A stretch of 64,000 nt of DNA, taken from positions 1 to 64,000 of the forward strand of contig NZ_CP051201.1 in the NCBI RefSeq assembly GCF_024181285.1, given 5' to 3'. Made by a program: the position numbers and the translations under genes. Position 1 is the first letter of the stretch. The number at the start of each line of letters is the position of its first letter. The DNA comes from Treponema sp. OMZ 790 (GTDB lineage Bacteria > Spirochaetota > Spirochaetia > Treponematales > Treponemataceae). Positions 10,002 to 18,760 of the stretch are shown here, piece after piece. Below the pieces are notes generated by a model. The model was not told where the DNA came from and made no database searches. It saw only the letters and a program-made list of their open reading frames with translations.

Positions 10002-11711
10002 TTATCTGGCTTCTGCTTCAAGTTTTTCTGCCAACGATAGGAGGTTTATACCGGTATGTATTTGCTCCTTTACGGAGGCGACTTCTTCGCGGAAAATCCC
10101 GTTGTTGGCTCCGGCTATAACCGCCCAGTTGGTGATGGTTGCGTAGAGACTGGTTTTTCCGCCGCCTAAGATTCCCGTCAAGATTTGTTCAACAGATTTA
10201 AGCGCATCTATACTGGAATTTATAAGCTGTTTTGCTTCGGATTCTATTGTGTGCATGAGACCTTCAATTTGATTTTTATTTTTTAAAGTGGCCGTTTTTT
10301 CTGCACGTATCTTTGCAAAGGCCGTTCCTATATCTCCGGTAGGGGATAAGCGGTTTTCGAATTTTTCAAACTCGCCTTTACGGTGCTCAAGAACATTATA
10401 TGAAGTTGTGTACTCGTTTAAGTTTTCATGCCTGTAGAAATTGCCTTCTACCAAAATGGTTTTTAAAGTGTCCGACTGTTTTTCGTTATAAAAGGAATAG
10501 AAGAACGTTTTTAAAAACAAAAACGGGAGCTCTTTTTTGAATTTGCATTCCACCCATAAGTTCCGCCATGGGCAAAATTTCATGGATTCTAAATCTCCAA
10601 CCTTTAAAAGGTTAATCATTTGAACTTTAATATTAAATTTCTTTTGTTCGTATGACCATGTAGACCATTTTTGATTAAATCTTTCATACCAAGCTTGTTT
10701 AAAATAGATAAACCAATCTTCTCCGCCTGTGAGTCTGTAAGGCATCCAGTTTATGTCTTTTTTTATGTAGCGGGTAATATCAAGCAAGGGTACTTGTTTT
10801 AAAAATATCCTGATTGTTCCCAGAGCCTCAATAGCTTCTTTGATAAATTCATCAGCCTCTCTAACCATTCTTTTGTCATCATCAATTATGGTTTCCTGAG
10901 CATGCATTAAAAATAGAGCTTGTAGGAGATTATGCGGAATATTTTTTTTGGAATAGAGTATTGACGAGAGAACTTCCATTTCAGGTTGTATTGTAAGAGC
11001 TTGACATGTGGCATTTGAGTCGGAAATTACGTTAAACCTTAACAGGGTCTTGTCCAAGGCTAGAGAGCAAAAGGACTTCATCCATTCTATGGCCTGCGCA
11101 CATTGGTACATTTCACTTTTTTCTTCATCGGTTAAATTTGAAAAAACCGAATCTATTTTTCTTAAAAAGCCTGTTCTTATGTTTGAGGAAACCTCCGAAC
11201 CGATTTTAATTGAAAAAGGATTTGTTTCTTTCATAAGTCTTTCATAGGTTGCCGGTGCAACGAATGAGCTTACCAACATGTAAAAGGAACCTTTTCCGGA
11301 GTCATATGCAGAAAGAAGAGATGTGAAAAATAGCTGGGTTTTGCGTAAATTTTTTAATTCCGTGTAAAAAATTCCTGAATATACGTTCTGATTTATGTTT
11401 ATATAGGGACCGGCTGTTCTTTTAAGGCTTTTAGCCATTCTCTTTAAAAGTTCTTCGTTATATATTACTTTTAAAGGTATTGACCGCAAAAAGGACTTTA
11501 TAGAAAGCCATAGCCGGATTAGAAAAGGTTCGCTCGATATGCCTATGCTCTGATGTTCCCTTATTCTTTCCGAAAGGGTCTCCTTTTCTTCTTGTTGAGC
11601 TTCGGTTGAAAATTCTTCCATACCGCGCTGAATACTTTCCAGTAAACTTTGCGTTTCTTCTGTGGATAATGATTTTACCAATTGGTCAAATGTTGAAAGA
11701 CTTCTTTCCAT
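10002..11711 (-). CDS. Spirochaetal protein of unknown function (DUF5312-like)
   Basis: This 569-residue, mostly helical protein has no signal peptide or catalytic motif that I can recognise. Its opening residues and overall size recall an uncharacterised family confined to spirochaetes (DUF5312). That assignment is from memory and not certain. A hydrophobic stretch around residues 85-110 (IRLWLSIKSFLRSIPLKVIY) could be an amphipathic membrane anchor. It ends 2 bases after the convergent YggT gene stops. The two tRNA genes lie upstream on the same strand. Confidence 0.65.
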   Translation of the reverse strand: MERSLSTFDQLVKSLSTEETQSLLESIQRGMEEFSTEAQQEEKETLSERIREHQSIGISSEPFLIRLWLSIKSFLRSIPLKVIYNEELLKRMAKSLKRTAGPYININQNVYSGIFYTELKNLRKTQLFFTSLLSAYDSGKGSFYMLVSSFVAPATYERLMKETNPFSIKIGSEVSSNIRTGFLRKIDSVFSNLTDEEKSEMYQCAQAIEWMKSFCSLALDKTLLRFNVISDSNATCQALTIQPEMEVLSSILYSKKNIPHNLLQALFLMHAQETIIDDDKRMVREADEFIKEAIEALGTIRIFLKQVPLLDITRYIKKDINWMPYRLTGGEDWFIYFKQAWYERFNQKWSTWSYEQKKFNIKVQMINLLKVGDLESMKFCPWRNLWVECKFKKELPFLFLKTFFYSFYNEKQSDTLKTILVEGNFYRHENLNEYTTSYNVLEHRKGEFEKFENRLSPTGDIGTAFAKIRAEKTATLKNKNQIEGLMHTIESEAKQLINSSIDALKSVEQILTGILGGGKTSLYATITNWAVIAGANNGIFREEVASVKEQIHTGINLLSLAEKLEAEAR

Positions 11712-11802
11712 ATCTTTATATATTATCGTAAATTATGAAAAAGTCTATAGGGGTATTAAACAAACTTGCAATATATTTTTAAATATTGGAGATTTATAAA
11801 AC

Positions 11803-11874
11803 CGGTCCCTACGGGAATCGAACCCGTCTTTTAAGATTGAGAATCTCATGTCCTAACCGATAGACGAAGGGACC
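11803..11874 (-). tRNA. tRNA-Glu (CTC)
   Basis: On the minus strand the acceptor arms GGTCCCT and AGGGACC pair perfectly. The D arm contains GTC...GAC around GGTTAG. The anticodon stem TGAGA/TCTTA encloses the loop TTCTCAA, giving anticodon CTC. The T arm ACGGG/CCCGT carries the GTTCGAT loop. CCA is not encoded. Confidence 0.93.
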
Positions 11875-11889
11875 AACTAATATAAAAAA

Positions 11890-11960
11890 TTCCCCAGGGA
11901 GGATTCGAACCCCCACAAGCAGAACCAGAATCTGCGGTGCTACCATTACACAACCGGGGA
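11890..11960 (-). tRNA. tRNA-Gln (CTG)
   Basis: The minus strand folds as TCCCCGG with CTGGGGA (acceptor). It has a D arm with AATGGTAG, the anticodon stem GCAGA/TCTGC with loop TTCTGGT (anticodon CTG), and a T arm with GTTCGAA. The gene lies 15 bases upstream of tRNA-Glu and is likely co-transcribed with it. CCA is not encoded. Confidence 0.93.
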
Positions 11961-12093
11961 ATAACAAGACGAAAATATATCATCAAATCAAAAAAATGTC
12001 AATAAGGCATTTTAATCCGATATTATCTAAATTTTAAATTTATATAGCATAAATCTTTTTTTTGTGTTAAAATAAGCGGTTAGGAATTAGAGT

Positions 12094-13884
12094 ATGCAAA
12101 ATTTAAAAAGACTTCTATCATATGCAAAAGGACAAAGCCGGCTTTATGTGCTTGCCCTCATTTTTACGCTTTTTTCGCAAGTAATTGTTGCCATGCAGCC
12201 CCAGTTAATCCGAATTACAATAGATTCGGTAATAGGCGGTGCTCCTCTGCCCGCAGGCTTAATATCCGGACTGGTTGCCTTGTTTAAAGACTACTTAAAC
12301 GGAACAAGCGGTTTATTTGTGATGGCTTCGTTAGTTGTCGGCTTTTCTCTTATCAGGGGGCTCTTTACATTCGGCAGAATAAACACAGCCAGTGTTGCGA
12401 CGGAGCGTTCGATAAAGACTCTTAGAAACAGATTGTACAATCACATTCAGCTTCTTCCCTATTCTTATCATGCAAAGGCCGAAACAGGAGATTTAATTCA
12501 GCGATGTACCTCCGATGTCGAAACCATCCGTTTGGCTCTTTATTCCCAGATAATGGACACTATAAGTGCCGTGTTTTTGATAATTTATACTATTTACCTG
12601 ATGGCTCAGCTGAACACCAAACTTATGCTCATCTCATTTTTTATAATGCCTTTAACCTTTTTTTCCTCTGCAATCTTTTTTAAAAGGATACAAAGGCAGT
12701 TTAAAAAAGCCACGGAGTATGAAGCGGCAATGACAACTGCAATTCAAGAAAATTTAACGGGCATCCGTGTTGTAAAGGCTTTTACCCGCCATCAATACGA
12801 AATAGAAAAATTCATTAAGCGTAGTGAAAGATACCGAAATCAAAATTTAAAGATAAACAACAGCTTTGCCGCCTTTTGGGCCTTTTCCGATTTTCTTTCG
12901 ATTGCCCAAGTTTTCGGAATAATCATTTATGGAAGTATGCTTGCCTACCGTAATGAGATAACGGCCGGCGATCTAGTCGCATTCATCTCTTATACGGGAA
13001 TGTTAATCTGGCCTGTCCGTCGCTTAGGCCGAATCATAAGCAATATAGGAAAATCCTTTGTTTCGGCAAACCGTATTGAAACTATTTTAAATGAAAAGGC
13101 TGAAGAAATTTTCCCCACAGGTGAAAAACCCGAAATTAAGGGAAACATTGTTTTCGATTCCGTTTCGTTTTCATACCCTGAAACACAAAACCAAAAGATA
13201 CTCGACAATGTTTCGTTTAATATCAAAAGCGGACAGACCCTTGCAATCCTTGGGCCTACAGGCTCGGGGAAAAGCTCCCTTGTGCACTTGCTTGCCCGGC
13301 TTTATGAGTATGATTCCGGTTCCATCAAAATGGACGGAAGAGAATTAAACACCATCGACAAGGGCTGGATAAGGTCGCAGGTAGGGCTCATCTTACAGGA
13401 GCCTTTTTTATACGGCAGAACTATTATGGAAAACCTCAAATTGGCAGTGCCCGATATTTCCGATTCTTCGGCCCGCCACTATTCGCAGGTTGCTTCACTG
13501 GATGAAGAAATAAACCGATTTGAAAAGGGTTATGAAACCTTGGTCGGCGAGCGGGGCGTTTCCTTGTCGGGCGGTCAAAAACAAAGGCTTGCAATAGCCA
13601 GAACCCTCATTAAAGATTCTCCCGTGCTCATCTTTGATGATTCTCTTTCGGCTGTAGATACCCAAACGGACATAAGCATCCGTTCCGCATTAAAAGAAGA
13701 AAAGGGAAATAAAACTATGATTATAATTTCGCATAGAATTTCAACTATTTGCGACGCAGACAATATAATAGTTTTAGAAGACGGAAAGATAAGCCAAGAG
13801 GGAACTCATGAACAGCTGATAGCCCAAGAAGGTTTATACAAGAGAATTTACGATATTCAAAGCTCTGTTCAAGCCGGAGCGTAA
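12094..13884 (+). CDS. ABC exporter half-transporter with a degenerate Walker B site
   Basis: This 596-residue protein has an N-terminal six-helix ABC exporter membrane domain (to about 320) and a C-terminal ATPase. Walker A is GPTGSGKSS at 387-395, the signature LSGGQ is at 491-495, and the D-loop follows. The Walker B motif ends LIFDD (512-516), so the catalytic glutamate is replaced by Asp516. That pattern is known from heterodimeric exporters such as TM287/288, where one of the two ATP sites is inactive. The partner is the gene at 14595, which has a normal glutamate. The substrate cannot be told from sequence; drugs, peptides or lipids are possible. Between the two partner genes lies an inserted toxin-antitoxin pair. 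Confidence 0.93.
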   Translation: MQNLKRLLSYAKGQSRLYVLALIFTLFSQVIVAMQPQLIRITIDSVIGGAPLPAGLISGLVALFKDYLNGTSGLFVMASLVVGFSLIRGLFTFGRINTASVATERSIKTLRNRLYNHIQLLPYSYHAKAETGDLIQRCTSDVETIRLALYSQIMDTISAVFLIIYTIYLMAQLNTKLMLISFFIMPLTFFSSAIFFKRIQRQFKKATEYEAAMTTAIQENLTGIRVVKAFTRHQYEIEKFIKRSERYRNQNLKINNSFAAFWAFSDFLSIAQVFGIIIYGSMLAYRNEITAGDLVAFISYTGMLIWPVRRLGRIISNIGKSFVSANRIETILNEKAEEIFPTGEKPEIKGNIVFDSVSFSYPETQNQKILDNVSFNIKSGQTLAILGPTGSGKSSLVHLLARLYEYDSGSIKMDGRELNTIDKGWIRSQVGLILQEPFLYGRTIMENLKLAVPDISDSSARHYSQVASLDEEINRFEKGYETLVGERGVSLSGGQKQRLAIARTLIKDSPVLIFDDSLSAVDTQTDISIRSALKEEKGNKTMIIISHRISTICDADNIIVLEDGKISQEGTHEQLIAQEGLYKRIYDIQSSVQAGA

Positions 13885-13902
13885 TTTAAGGTAGTAAAAC
13901 TT

Positions 13903-13977
13903 ATGGAAGATTTTGACGTAGAAAATTTTATGAATTTATTATATAATAGAATTGCATCGGAGGGCATATATGACTAA
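13903..13977 (+). pseudogene. Remnant duplicate of the start of the downstream ABC gene
   Basis: A 24-codon reading frame starts MEDFD, the same as the protein starting at 14595. The 16 bases 13901-13916 are identical to 14593-14608, and similarity continues weakly on both sides. The frame soon stops. It looks like the old start of the second exporter gene, left behind or duplicated when the toxin-antitoxin pair entered. Confidence 0.6.
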
Positions 13978-14182
13978 TACGGTTTTAGAAAAAGAAATAG
14001 CAACGCTTCCTCATGCTGCAATAAGTGAGGTTGTTGATTTTATCCGTTTGATAAAATTGAAATTTCCTGAAGATAATGCAGTTTCTGAAAAAAAATCTCT
14101 TTTTGGCGTTTGGAAAAATGAACCTTTTTATATGTCTCCGGATTTTGATGATCCTCTCGAAGATTTTTCGGAGTATATGTGA
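13970..14182 (+). CDS. DUF2281-type antitoxin of a VapC-like toxin
   Basis: This small acidic protein of 70 residues ends DFDDPLEDFSEYM, the hallmark of DUF2281 antitoxins paired with PIN toxins. The ATG at 13970 is preferred over an in-frame TTG at 13952, because GGAGGG at 13959-13964 sits at the right distance before it. It overlaps the toxin gene by four bases (ATGA), showing translational coupling. The N-terminal part should form the dimer, and the C-terminal tail should wrap the toxin. The pair probably regulates its own promoter. Confidence 0.85.
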   Translation: MTNTVLEKEIATLPHAAISEVVDFIRLIKLKFPEDNAVSEKKSLFGVWKNEPFYMSPDFDDPLEDFSEYM

Positions 14183-14571
14183 TGAAGTATTTACTCGATA
14201 CCCATACAATTCTTTGGTATTTATTCGGGGATCCCCGATTGCCGAAAAGTGCTAAAGATATAATTGAATCTAATGTTTGTTTTTACAGTTATGTCTCATT
14301 CTGGGAGATTTCGATAAAACAAAGTAAAAAGAAATTGGAATTTACCCGTACTGTATATGAAATAGATGACATGTGTAGACGGGCAGGGTTTATAAAACTT
14401 CCGATTACGCTTGATGATTTCAACAGAATTCGAAATCTGCCTTTTCAAGAAAATGTAAGGCATAATGATCCGTTTGATAGAATTTTAATCGCACAAGCAA
14501 TTGAAAATGATTTAACAATAGTAACTGCTGACGGAAATATTCCGTTATATGATGTAAAAACTGTTTGGTAA
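14179..14571 (+). CDS. PIN-domain toxin, VapC-like ribonuclease
   Basis: This 130-residue PIN domain is expected to cleave RNA in a metal-dependent way; in VapC toxins the usual targets are tRNA or rRNA. The acidic quartet is visible: Asp7 (LLDTHT), Glu43 (FWEIS), Asp97 or Asp100 (NDPFDRILIAQA) and Asp118 (TADGN). The length is standard and no lesion is seen, so the toxin should be active and need its antitoxin. The gene stops 23 bases before the second exporter gene. The whole pair sits inside what would otherwise be a two-gene ABC operon. Confidence 0.88.
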   Translation: MMKYLLDTHTILWYLFGDPRLPKSAKDIIESNVCFYSYVSFWEISIKQSKKKLEFTRTVYEIDDMCRRAGFIKLPITLDDFNRIRNLPFQENVRHNDPFDRILIAQAIENDLTIVTADGNIPLYDVKTVW

Positions 14572-14594
14572 AAGATGGAAGGTAAGTAGTATTT

Positions 14595-16424
14595 ATGGAA
14601 GATTTTGATATAGATAAAAATAACGAAAAATTTAAAAGCGGAGTTTGGAAAAAGGTTGTAAAAGAATTCGGCTATTTTAAGGAGTTGCTTGTTCCGGGTG
14701 TTCTTTTGGGCGGTTTGACAGGAGCCTTGGATGTTGTGCAGCCTAAGATGACTAAATATGTAATAGACACCTTTGTAAAGGGGCGGGATTTAAGTAATTT
14801 TAATGCCGTAATTGCTTTTACGGGAGTATTCTTGCTGATTTCTGCTGCGGCCACCTTTTTATTTATAAAATTTGTAGGCCATTTGGAAATAAAAATGTGC
14901 CACCGCCTTAGAACAAAGTGTTTTACAAAATTGCAGTCTCTTTCCCTCTCATTTTACGATAAAAATGCCGTCGGCTGGCTTATGTCGAGGATGTCCTCCG
15001 ATATAAACAAATTGTCAGGCATTGTCGCATGGGGAGTAACCGACCTCTTTTGGGGCTTTTGTATGATGATGACTGTAATAGTTGCGATGTTTGGCGACAG
15101 CCCTCGGCTTGCCCTCATAGGCTTAATGACCCTTCCCATAATCGTCATTTTCAGTATTTATCTGCGGGGAAAAATTTTAAAAGCCCAAAGGCGTGTGCGT
15201 AAGATAAATTCTCAGTTGACTGCCTCCTACAATGAAGACATTCAAGGTGCTAAAACAACTAAGACCTTGGTGAGAGAAGAATTAAATGCAAAGGAGTTTG
15301 TGTCCAAAACCGAGGAGATGAAAACAGCTTCTATCAAGGGTATTTTAATTTCGTCTGTTCTTATGCCGACCGTTCAACTAATCGGAGCTGTAGGCACAGC
15401 CCTCATGGTCATTTATGGAGGAATGTCTGTTGTTTCCGGTGCCATCACAATAGGCTTGCTTGTTGCATTTTTTTCTTATGTTACACAGTTTAATGCTCCC
15501 TTGGCGGAAGCAGCCGACCTCTTTGCAGAATTTATTTCGGCTCAGGCTGCGGCCGAGCGTATCTTCGGCCTTCTTGAAGAGGAGTCCGAGATTAAGGACA
15601 AGGAAGAAGTTATCAAAAAATACGGCACCACACTTTGTCCCACAGATGAAAAAAGACCATCTATTAACGGCGGCGTAAAATTTGAGGATGTTTCTTTTTG
15701 GTACAAAGAAGGAGAGCCGGTATTGAGCGGTTTTGACCTTGAAGTTGAAGCCGGGCAGACCATAGCCTTGGTCGGAGCTACGGGAGCCGGAAAATCCACC
15801 ATCGTCAATCTTTTTTGCCGGTTTTATGAACCTAAGAGCGGCCGTATCCTTGTGGACGGCATAGATTACACCGATATGGGTGAAAGCTGGATTCACGAAA
15901 ACCTAGGCTATGTGCTTCAGTCTCCCCATCTTTTTTCGGGAACGATTGCAGAAAATATCAGGTACGGAAAATTGGATGCAAGCGATGAAGAAATTATAGA
16001 AGCTGCAAAACTTGTCGATGCCCATGATTTTATAGTAAAAATGGAAAAGGGTTATGATACTGAAGTAGGCGAGGGCGGAAGTCTTCTTTCCACGGGCCAA
16101 AAGCAGCTTATTTCTTTTGCTCGCACCTTGGTAAGAAATCCCCGCCTTTTTGTTCTGGATGAAGCAACCTCTTCTATCGATACCGAAACCGAGCAAAAAA
16201 TTCAAAAAGCCATAACTACAGTTTTATCGGGACGCACCTCCTTTGTTGTTGCTCATAGATTGTCGACAATAAGAAATGCAGATAAGATAATCGTTGTTGA
16301 AGGCGGAAAGATGATTGAGTGCGGTAATCATGAAGAACTGATGAAGAAAAAGGGGCATTATTACGAGCTTTACACCAATCAATTTATCAGTGAAGAGCAA
16401 AGATCTCTCAATATAAAGAGTTAA
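14595..16424 (+). CDS. ABC exporter half-transporter, catalytic partner
   Basis: This 609-residue fused permease and ATPase is the partner of the protein starting at 12094. The membrane domain covers about residues 30-330. Walker A is GATGAGKST at 394-402, and Walker B VLDE has the catalytic Glu523, so this half supplies one of the intact residues the other lacks. The signature is LSTGQ, not LSGGQ, a variant common in heterodimeric exporters. Together the two form a single asymmetric pump with one degenerate ATP site. The start MEDFDIDK is also found, truncated, at 13903. Confidence 0.93.
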   Translation: MEDFDIDKNNEKFKSGVWKKVVKEFGYFKELLVPGVLLGGLTGALDVVQPKMTKYVIDTFVKGRDLSNFNAVIAFTGVFLLISAAATFLFIKFVGHLEIKMCHRLRTKCFTKLQSLSLSFYDKNAVGWLMSRMSSDINKLSGIVAWGVTDLFWGFCMMMTVIVAMFGDSPRLALIGLMTLPIIVIFSIYLRGKILKAQRRVRKINSQLTASYNEDIQGAKTTKTLVREELNAKEFVSKTEEMKTASIKGILISSVLMPTVQLIGAVGTALMVIYGGMSVVSGAITIGLLVAFFSYVTQFNAPLAEAADLFAEFISAQAAAERIFGLLEEESEIKDKEEVIKKYGTTLCPTDEKRPSINGGVKFEDVSFWYKEGEPVLSGFDLEVEAGQTIALVGATGAGKSTIVNLFCRFYEPKSGRILVDGIDYTDMGESWIHENLGYVLQSPHLFSGTIAENIRYGKLDASDEEIIEAAKLVDAHDFIVKMEKGYDTEVGEGGSLLSTGQKQLISFARTLVRNPRLFVLDEATSSIDTETEQKIQKAITTVLSGRTSFVVAHRLSTIRNADKIIVVEGGKMIECGNHEELMKKKGHYYELYTNQFISEEQRSLNIKS

Positions 16425-16491
16425 AATATTCTTATCTTGTAGTTGTCTTTTTACAATTATAAGTGTATAATGGAGAGAGGAGGAATTGAAA

Positions 16492-17436
16492 ATGCAAAGA
16501 CTTTACTCGAAGATATTTATCGCAATTTTATGCACGGCTTTTGTTTTAGGCTGTAAATCGACTCCGAAACAGGCTTCCGATGTTTCATCAGGACCCGGAA
16601 AGATATCTATTAATTCGGTTACATGGATGATAGAAAGATTGGATACTTCAATATGGAATGGAACACTTAAAGGAAACGGAGAGATGTTTGTAAGCTTTTT
16701 TATCAAATACGACGGTTCCTTTGATACAAATGATGTCCGAAAACTATTGGTTGAATCTCCTGTAGACATGTGGATATTAAATGCCGCCCAGCTTGAAAAG
16801 ATAACCGAAATAGACGATAAAGCTAAGATAGCATCCGTAAAGCGGCTCCAATGCGGACTGGGAGCGGGTTCTGTAGCTCTAGGAAAATGGAAATTCACTC
16901 TTACCGATGTTAATGGTAATAAATATGAGCAAATTCTTGATATTACCGGCTTCGAAAAAAAAGCTCAAGATAAGACTATCGAAGCCAAGGCAGAAGAAGG
17001 CAGCCTAGCTGACGTTGAAGCGCCGAAAGAGGAGATAAAAATGATTGTTCCTCAGGTCTCGGCAAAAAATGAAATAGCAGCTCTTTCGGTTCCTGTAATA
17101 AAATCCGTTTCTAAAGATTCCGATTCAATAGAAATTTTCTTTTCGGTAAATGATGAACGCGTAAAAAACGGTTATTTTTGGTTCGATGTGCCGGGAGAAA
17201 AATACTATAAAGATTCGGGCTCAATGGTAGATGCTTCGGGTAAACCTGTAAACGGATGCAGAGTTTTTTCAAAAGACGGAAAGGACTGCCGATATATCTT
17301 GCGTAAAGATGACTCCAACTCGGAGTGGTTTAACAAGATAACGGCCTGTTTCTTTGTGGTATCCGATACAAATCGGGTGTCCTCTCCTTGGGAAGAAAGA
17401 AACAGAGCCGTAAGTGCCAAGGCTGAAGTCAAATAA
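16492..17436 (+). CDS. Putative lipoprotein of unknown function
   Basis: The ATG at 16492 follows AGGAGG by 8 bases and is preferred over an in-frame TTG at 16486. The 21st residue is the lipobox cysteine (FVLGC), so the mature protein should be membrane-anchored. The body has two beta-rich parts joined by a charged linker around residues 160-195. I do not recognise a family. A PspC-domain gene follows after 19 bases, so the two may be co-transcribed and linked to the envelope. Confidence 0.7.
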   Translation: MQRLYSKIFIAILCTAFVLGCKSTPKQASDVSSGPGKISINSVTWMIERLDTSIWNGTLKGNGEMFVSFFIKYDGSFDTNDVRKLLVESPVDMWILNAAQLEKITEIDDKAKIASVKRLQCGLGAGSVALGKWKFTLTDVNGNKYEQILDITGFEKKAQDKTIEAKAEEGSLADVEAPKEEIKMIVPQVSAKNEIAALSVPVIKSVSKDSDSIEIFFSVNDERVKNGYFWFDVPGEKYYKDSGSMVDASGKPVNGCRVFSKDGKDCRYILRKDDSNSEWFNKITACFFVVSDTNRVSSPWEERNRAVSAKAEVK

Positions 17437-17455
17437 ATTATTTTAAGAGGAAAAG

Positions 17456-17686
17456 ATGAAAAAGAGATTATATAAGTCATCGAGCAACAAGAAAATTTTA
17501 GGTGTTTGTGCAGGACTCGCCGAGTATCTGGGAGTTGATCCTGTTCTAATCAGATTATTGTGGATTATATTTGCCTTGTTTGTAGGTTCAGGTGTAATTG
17601 TCTACATAATAGCAGCTATCATCATGCCTTATGATACAGAAATCAAAGATGATGATGAAACTTATGAGTATGCTCCGCGTGACTGA
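17456..17686 (+). CDS. PspC-domain membrane protein
   Basis: This 76-residue protein is essentially one PspC domain. It has a basic N terminus, the motif GVCAGLAEYLGVDP at residues 17-30, then a membrane segment (about 33-59) and an acidic tail. PspC proteins sense or buffer envelope stress in phage-shock systems. No pspA or pspF is in the window, so the full system cannot be inferred. AAGAGG precedes the ATG. A strong terminator follows. Confidence 0.88.
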   Translation: MKKRLYKSSSNKKILGVCAGLAEYLGVDPVLIRLLWIIFALFVGSGVIVYIIAAIIMPYDTEIKDDDETYEYAPRD

Positions 17687-17712
17687 TTGATTTTAATGCC
17701 GACTTAAAAGCT

Positions 17713-17743
17713 AAAAAAGCCGTTCGTTGAGAACGGCTTTTTT
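17713..17743. terminator. Bidirectional intrinsic terminator
   Basis: AGCCGTTC (17718-17725) and GAACGGCT (17731-17738) pair around GTTGA, with A and T runs on both sides. It can end transcription of the PspC gene and of the convergent hydrolase gene. Confidence 0.9.
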
Positions 17744-18751
17744 TTATTCCAAATTACGCGAGTCATAGTTCGGATAGGCTTCATGCTTTCTGCGGGCTTC
17801 GGTGTAAAGCAAAGCTTCAATGCTTTTAAAAAGAACTTCCCCCTTTTTAAAAAAGCCTAATCTTTTTTTGTTAGTTTTTAAAAAAGCATCGAACCATGCA
17901 GCGGTTAATTCGGCATAAAGATTGAATGCTTTTTCGTCATATCCTCCTGAAAGAGGTGTTTTGTAAATATCCAGGGCTCCGTTATGTTTTATATCTTTAA
18001 AGGATAAAAAGCAGGCCGGAATTTCTTCATTTAGGTTTTTAAAGAAACGGTAACTCTTTTCGGGGTAAGCCGTCTTATCAACCTCGGATGTCAAAAATAA
18101 AGCGGCGCCTTTAATTTGCTGAAATGTGTCGCCCAATTCTTCATTGGCGCTTCCTACTGCTTCCACAATAAAAGACGATCCGTTATAAGGATGAATTGCG
18201 GCGAGGGCTTTGATTTGCGGTGTAAAATTTGCGTAATAAAGTGAAGCTGCTCCTCCCATCGAATGGGCCAATATGCCTGCATTTTCCGTATCGATTAGCC
18301 CGTATAGATCGTGTTCGGGGTCTTCCGTTTTTTTCTTTATTAGTTCGTAGGCCGCAGAAAAGGCCGGAAGCCAGTCTTTAGGAAGTTCTTTTTTCTTTGA
18401 GGTAAAAACCGCAACTGCATAGCCTTCTGAAGCGAGACGGCGCCCCATCGATAAAAATGCATATTTAGAATTATTCCAGCCATGAGTGATTAGGATTAGA
18501 GGATACTTTCCTTCTTTTTTTGGAAGGTAGACGGTAATTTGCCCTTTTAAATTTTTCTTGTCGGAAAGGCTTTTGTCAATCCGGTTGTCTTGTACCAATT
18601 CAGTATAGACGTGATTAAAACCTGCACGTTTTTCATCATTATAAGCTCTTATCTCATAAACCTCTTCGGCGCTCTGTTGTTCGTTATCTGCGTAGAAAGG
18701 TAAAGAAAAGAGACTCAATAATAATACAAAAATAATACTTCGAGCTTTCAT
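17744..18751 (-). CDS. Secreted alpha/beta hydrolase
   Basis: This 335-residue protein has an N-terminal signal peptide (hydrophobic core at residues 5-19, likely cleavage near YADNE). The alpha/beta hydrolase fold is shown by LILITHGW (85-92), which supplies the oxyanion-hole region, and by the nucleophile elbow AHSMGG with Ser164. The overall pattern is like chlorophyllase, dienelactone hydrolase or PAF-acetylhydrolase relatives, so an esterase or lipase activity is likely. The substrate is unknown. It is expected to act in the periplasm or at the surface. It lies directly downstream of the prolyl aminopeptidase gene, with 9 bases between. Confidence 0.8.
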   Translation of the reverse strand: MKARSIIFVLLLSLFSLPFYADNEQQSAEEVYEIRAYNDEKRAGFNHVYTELVQDNRIDKSLSDKKNLKGQITVYLPKKEGKYPLILITHGWNNSKYAFLSMGRRLASEGYAVAVFTSKKKELPKDWLPAFSAAYELIKKKTEDPEHDLYGLIDTENAGILAHSMGGAASLYYANFTPQIKALAAIHPYNGSSFIVEAVGSANEELGDTFQQIKGAALFLTSEVDKTAYPEKSYRFFKNLNEEIPACFLSFKDIKHNGALDIYKTPLSGGYDEKAFNLYAELTAAWFDAFLKTNKKRLGFFKKGEVLFKSIEALLYTEARRKHEAYPNYDSRNLE

Positions 18752-18760
18752 AAAAATTGA

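Noticed and set aside
13952..13972. TTG start for the DUF2281 antitoxin
   Set aside because: The ATG at 13970 has GGAGGG at proper distance; the TTG lies before that ribosome site.
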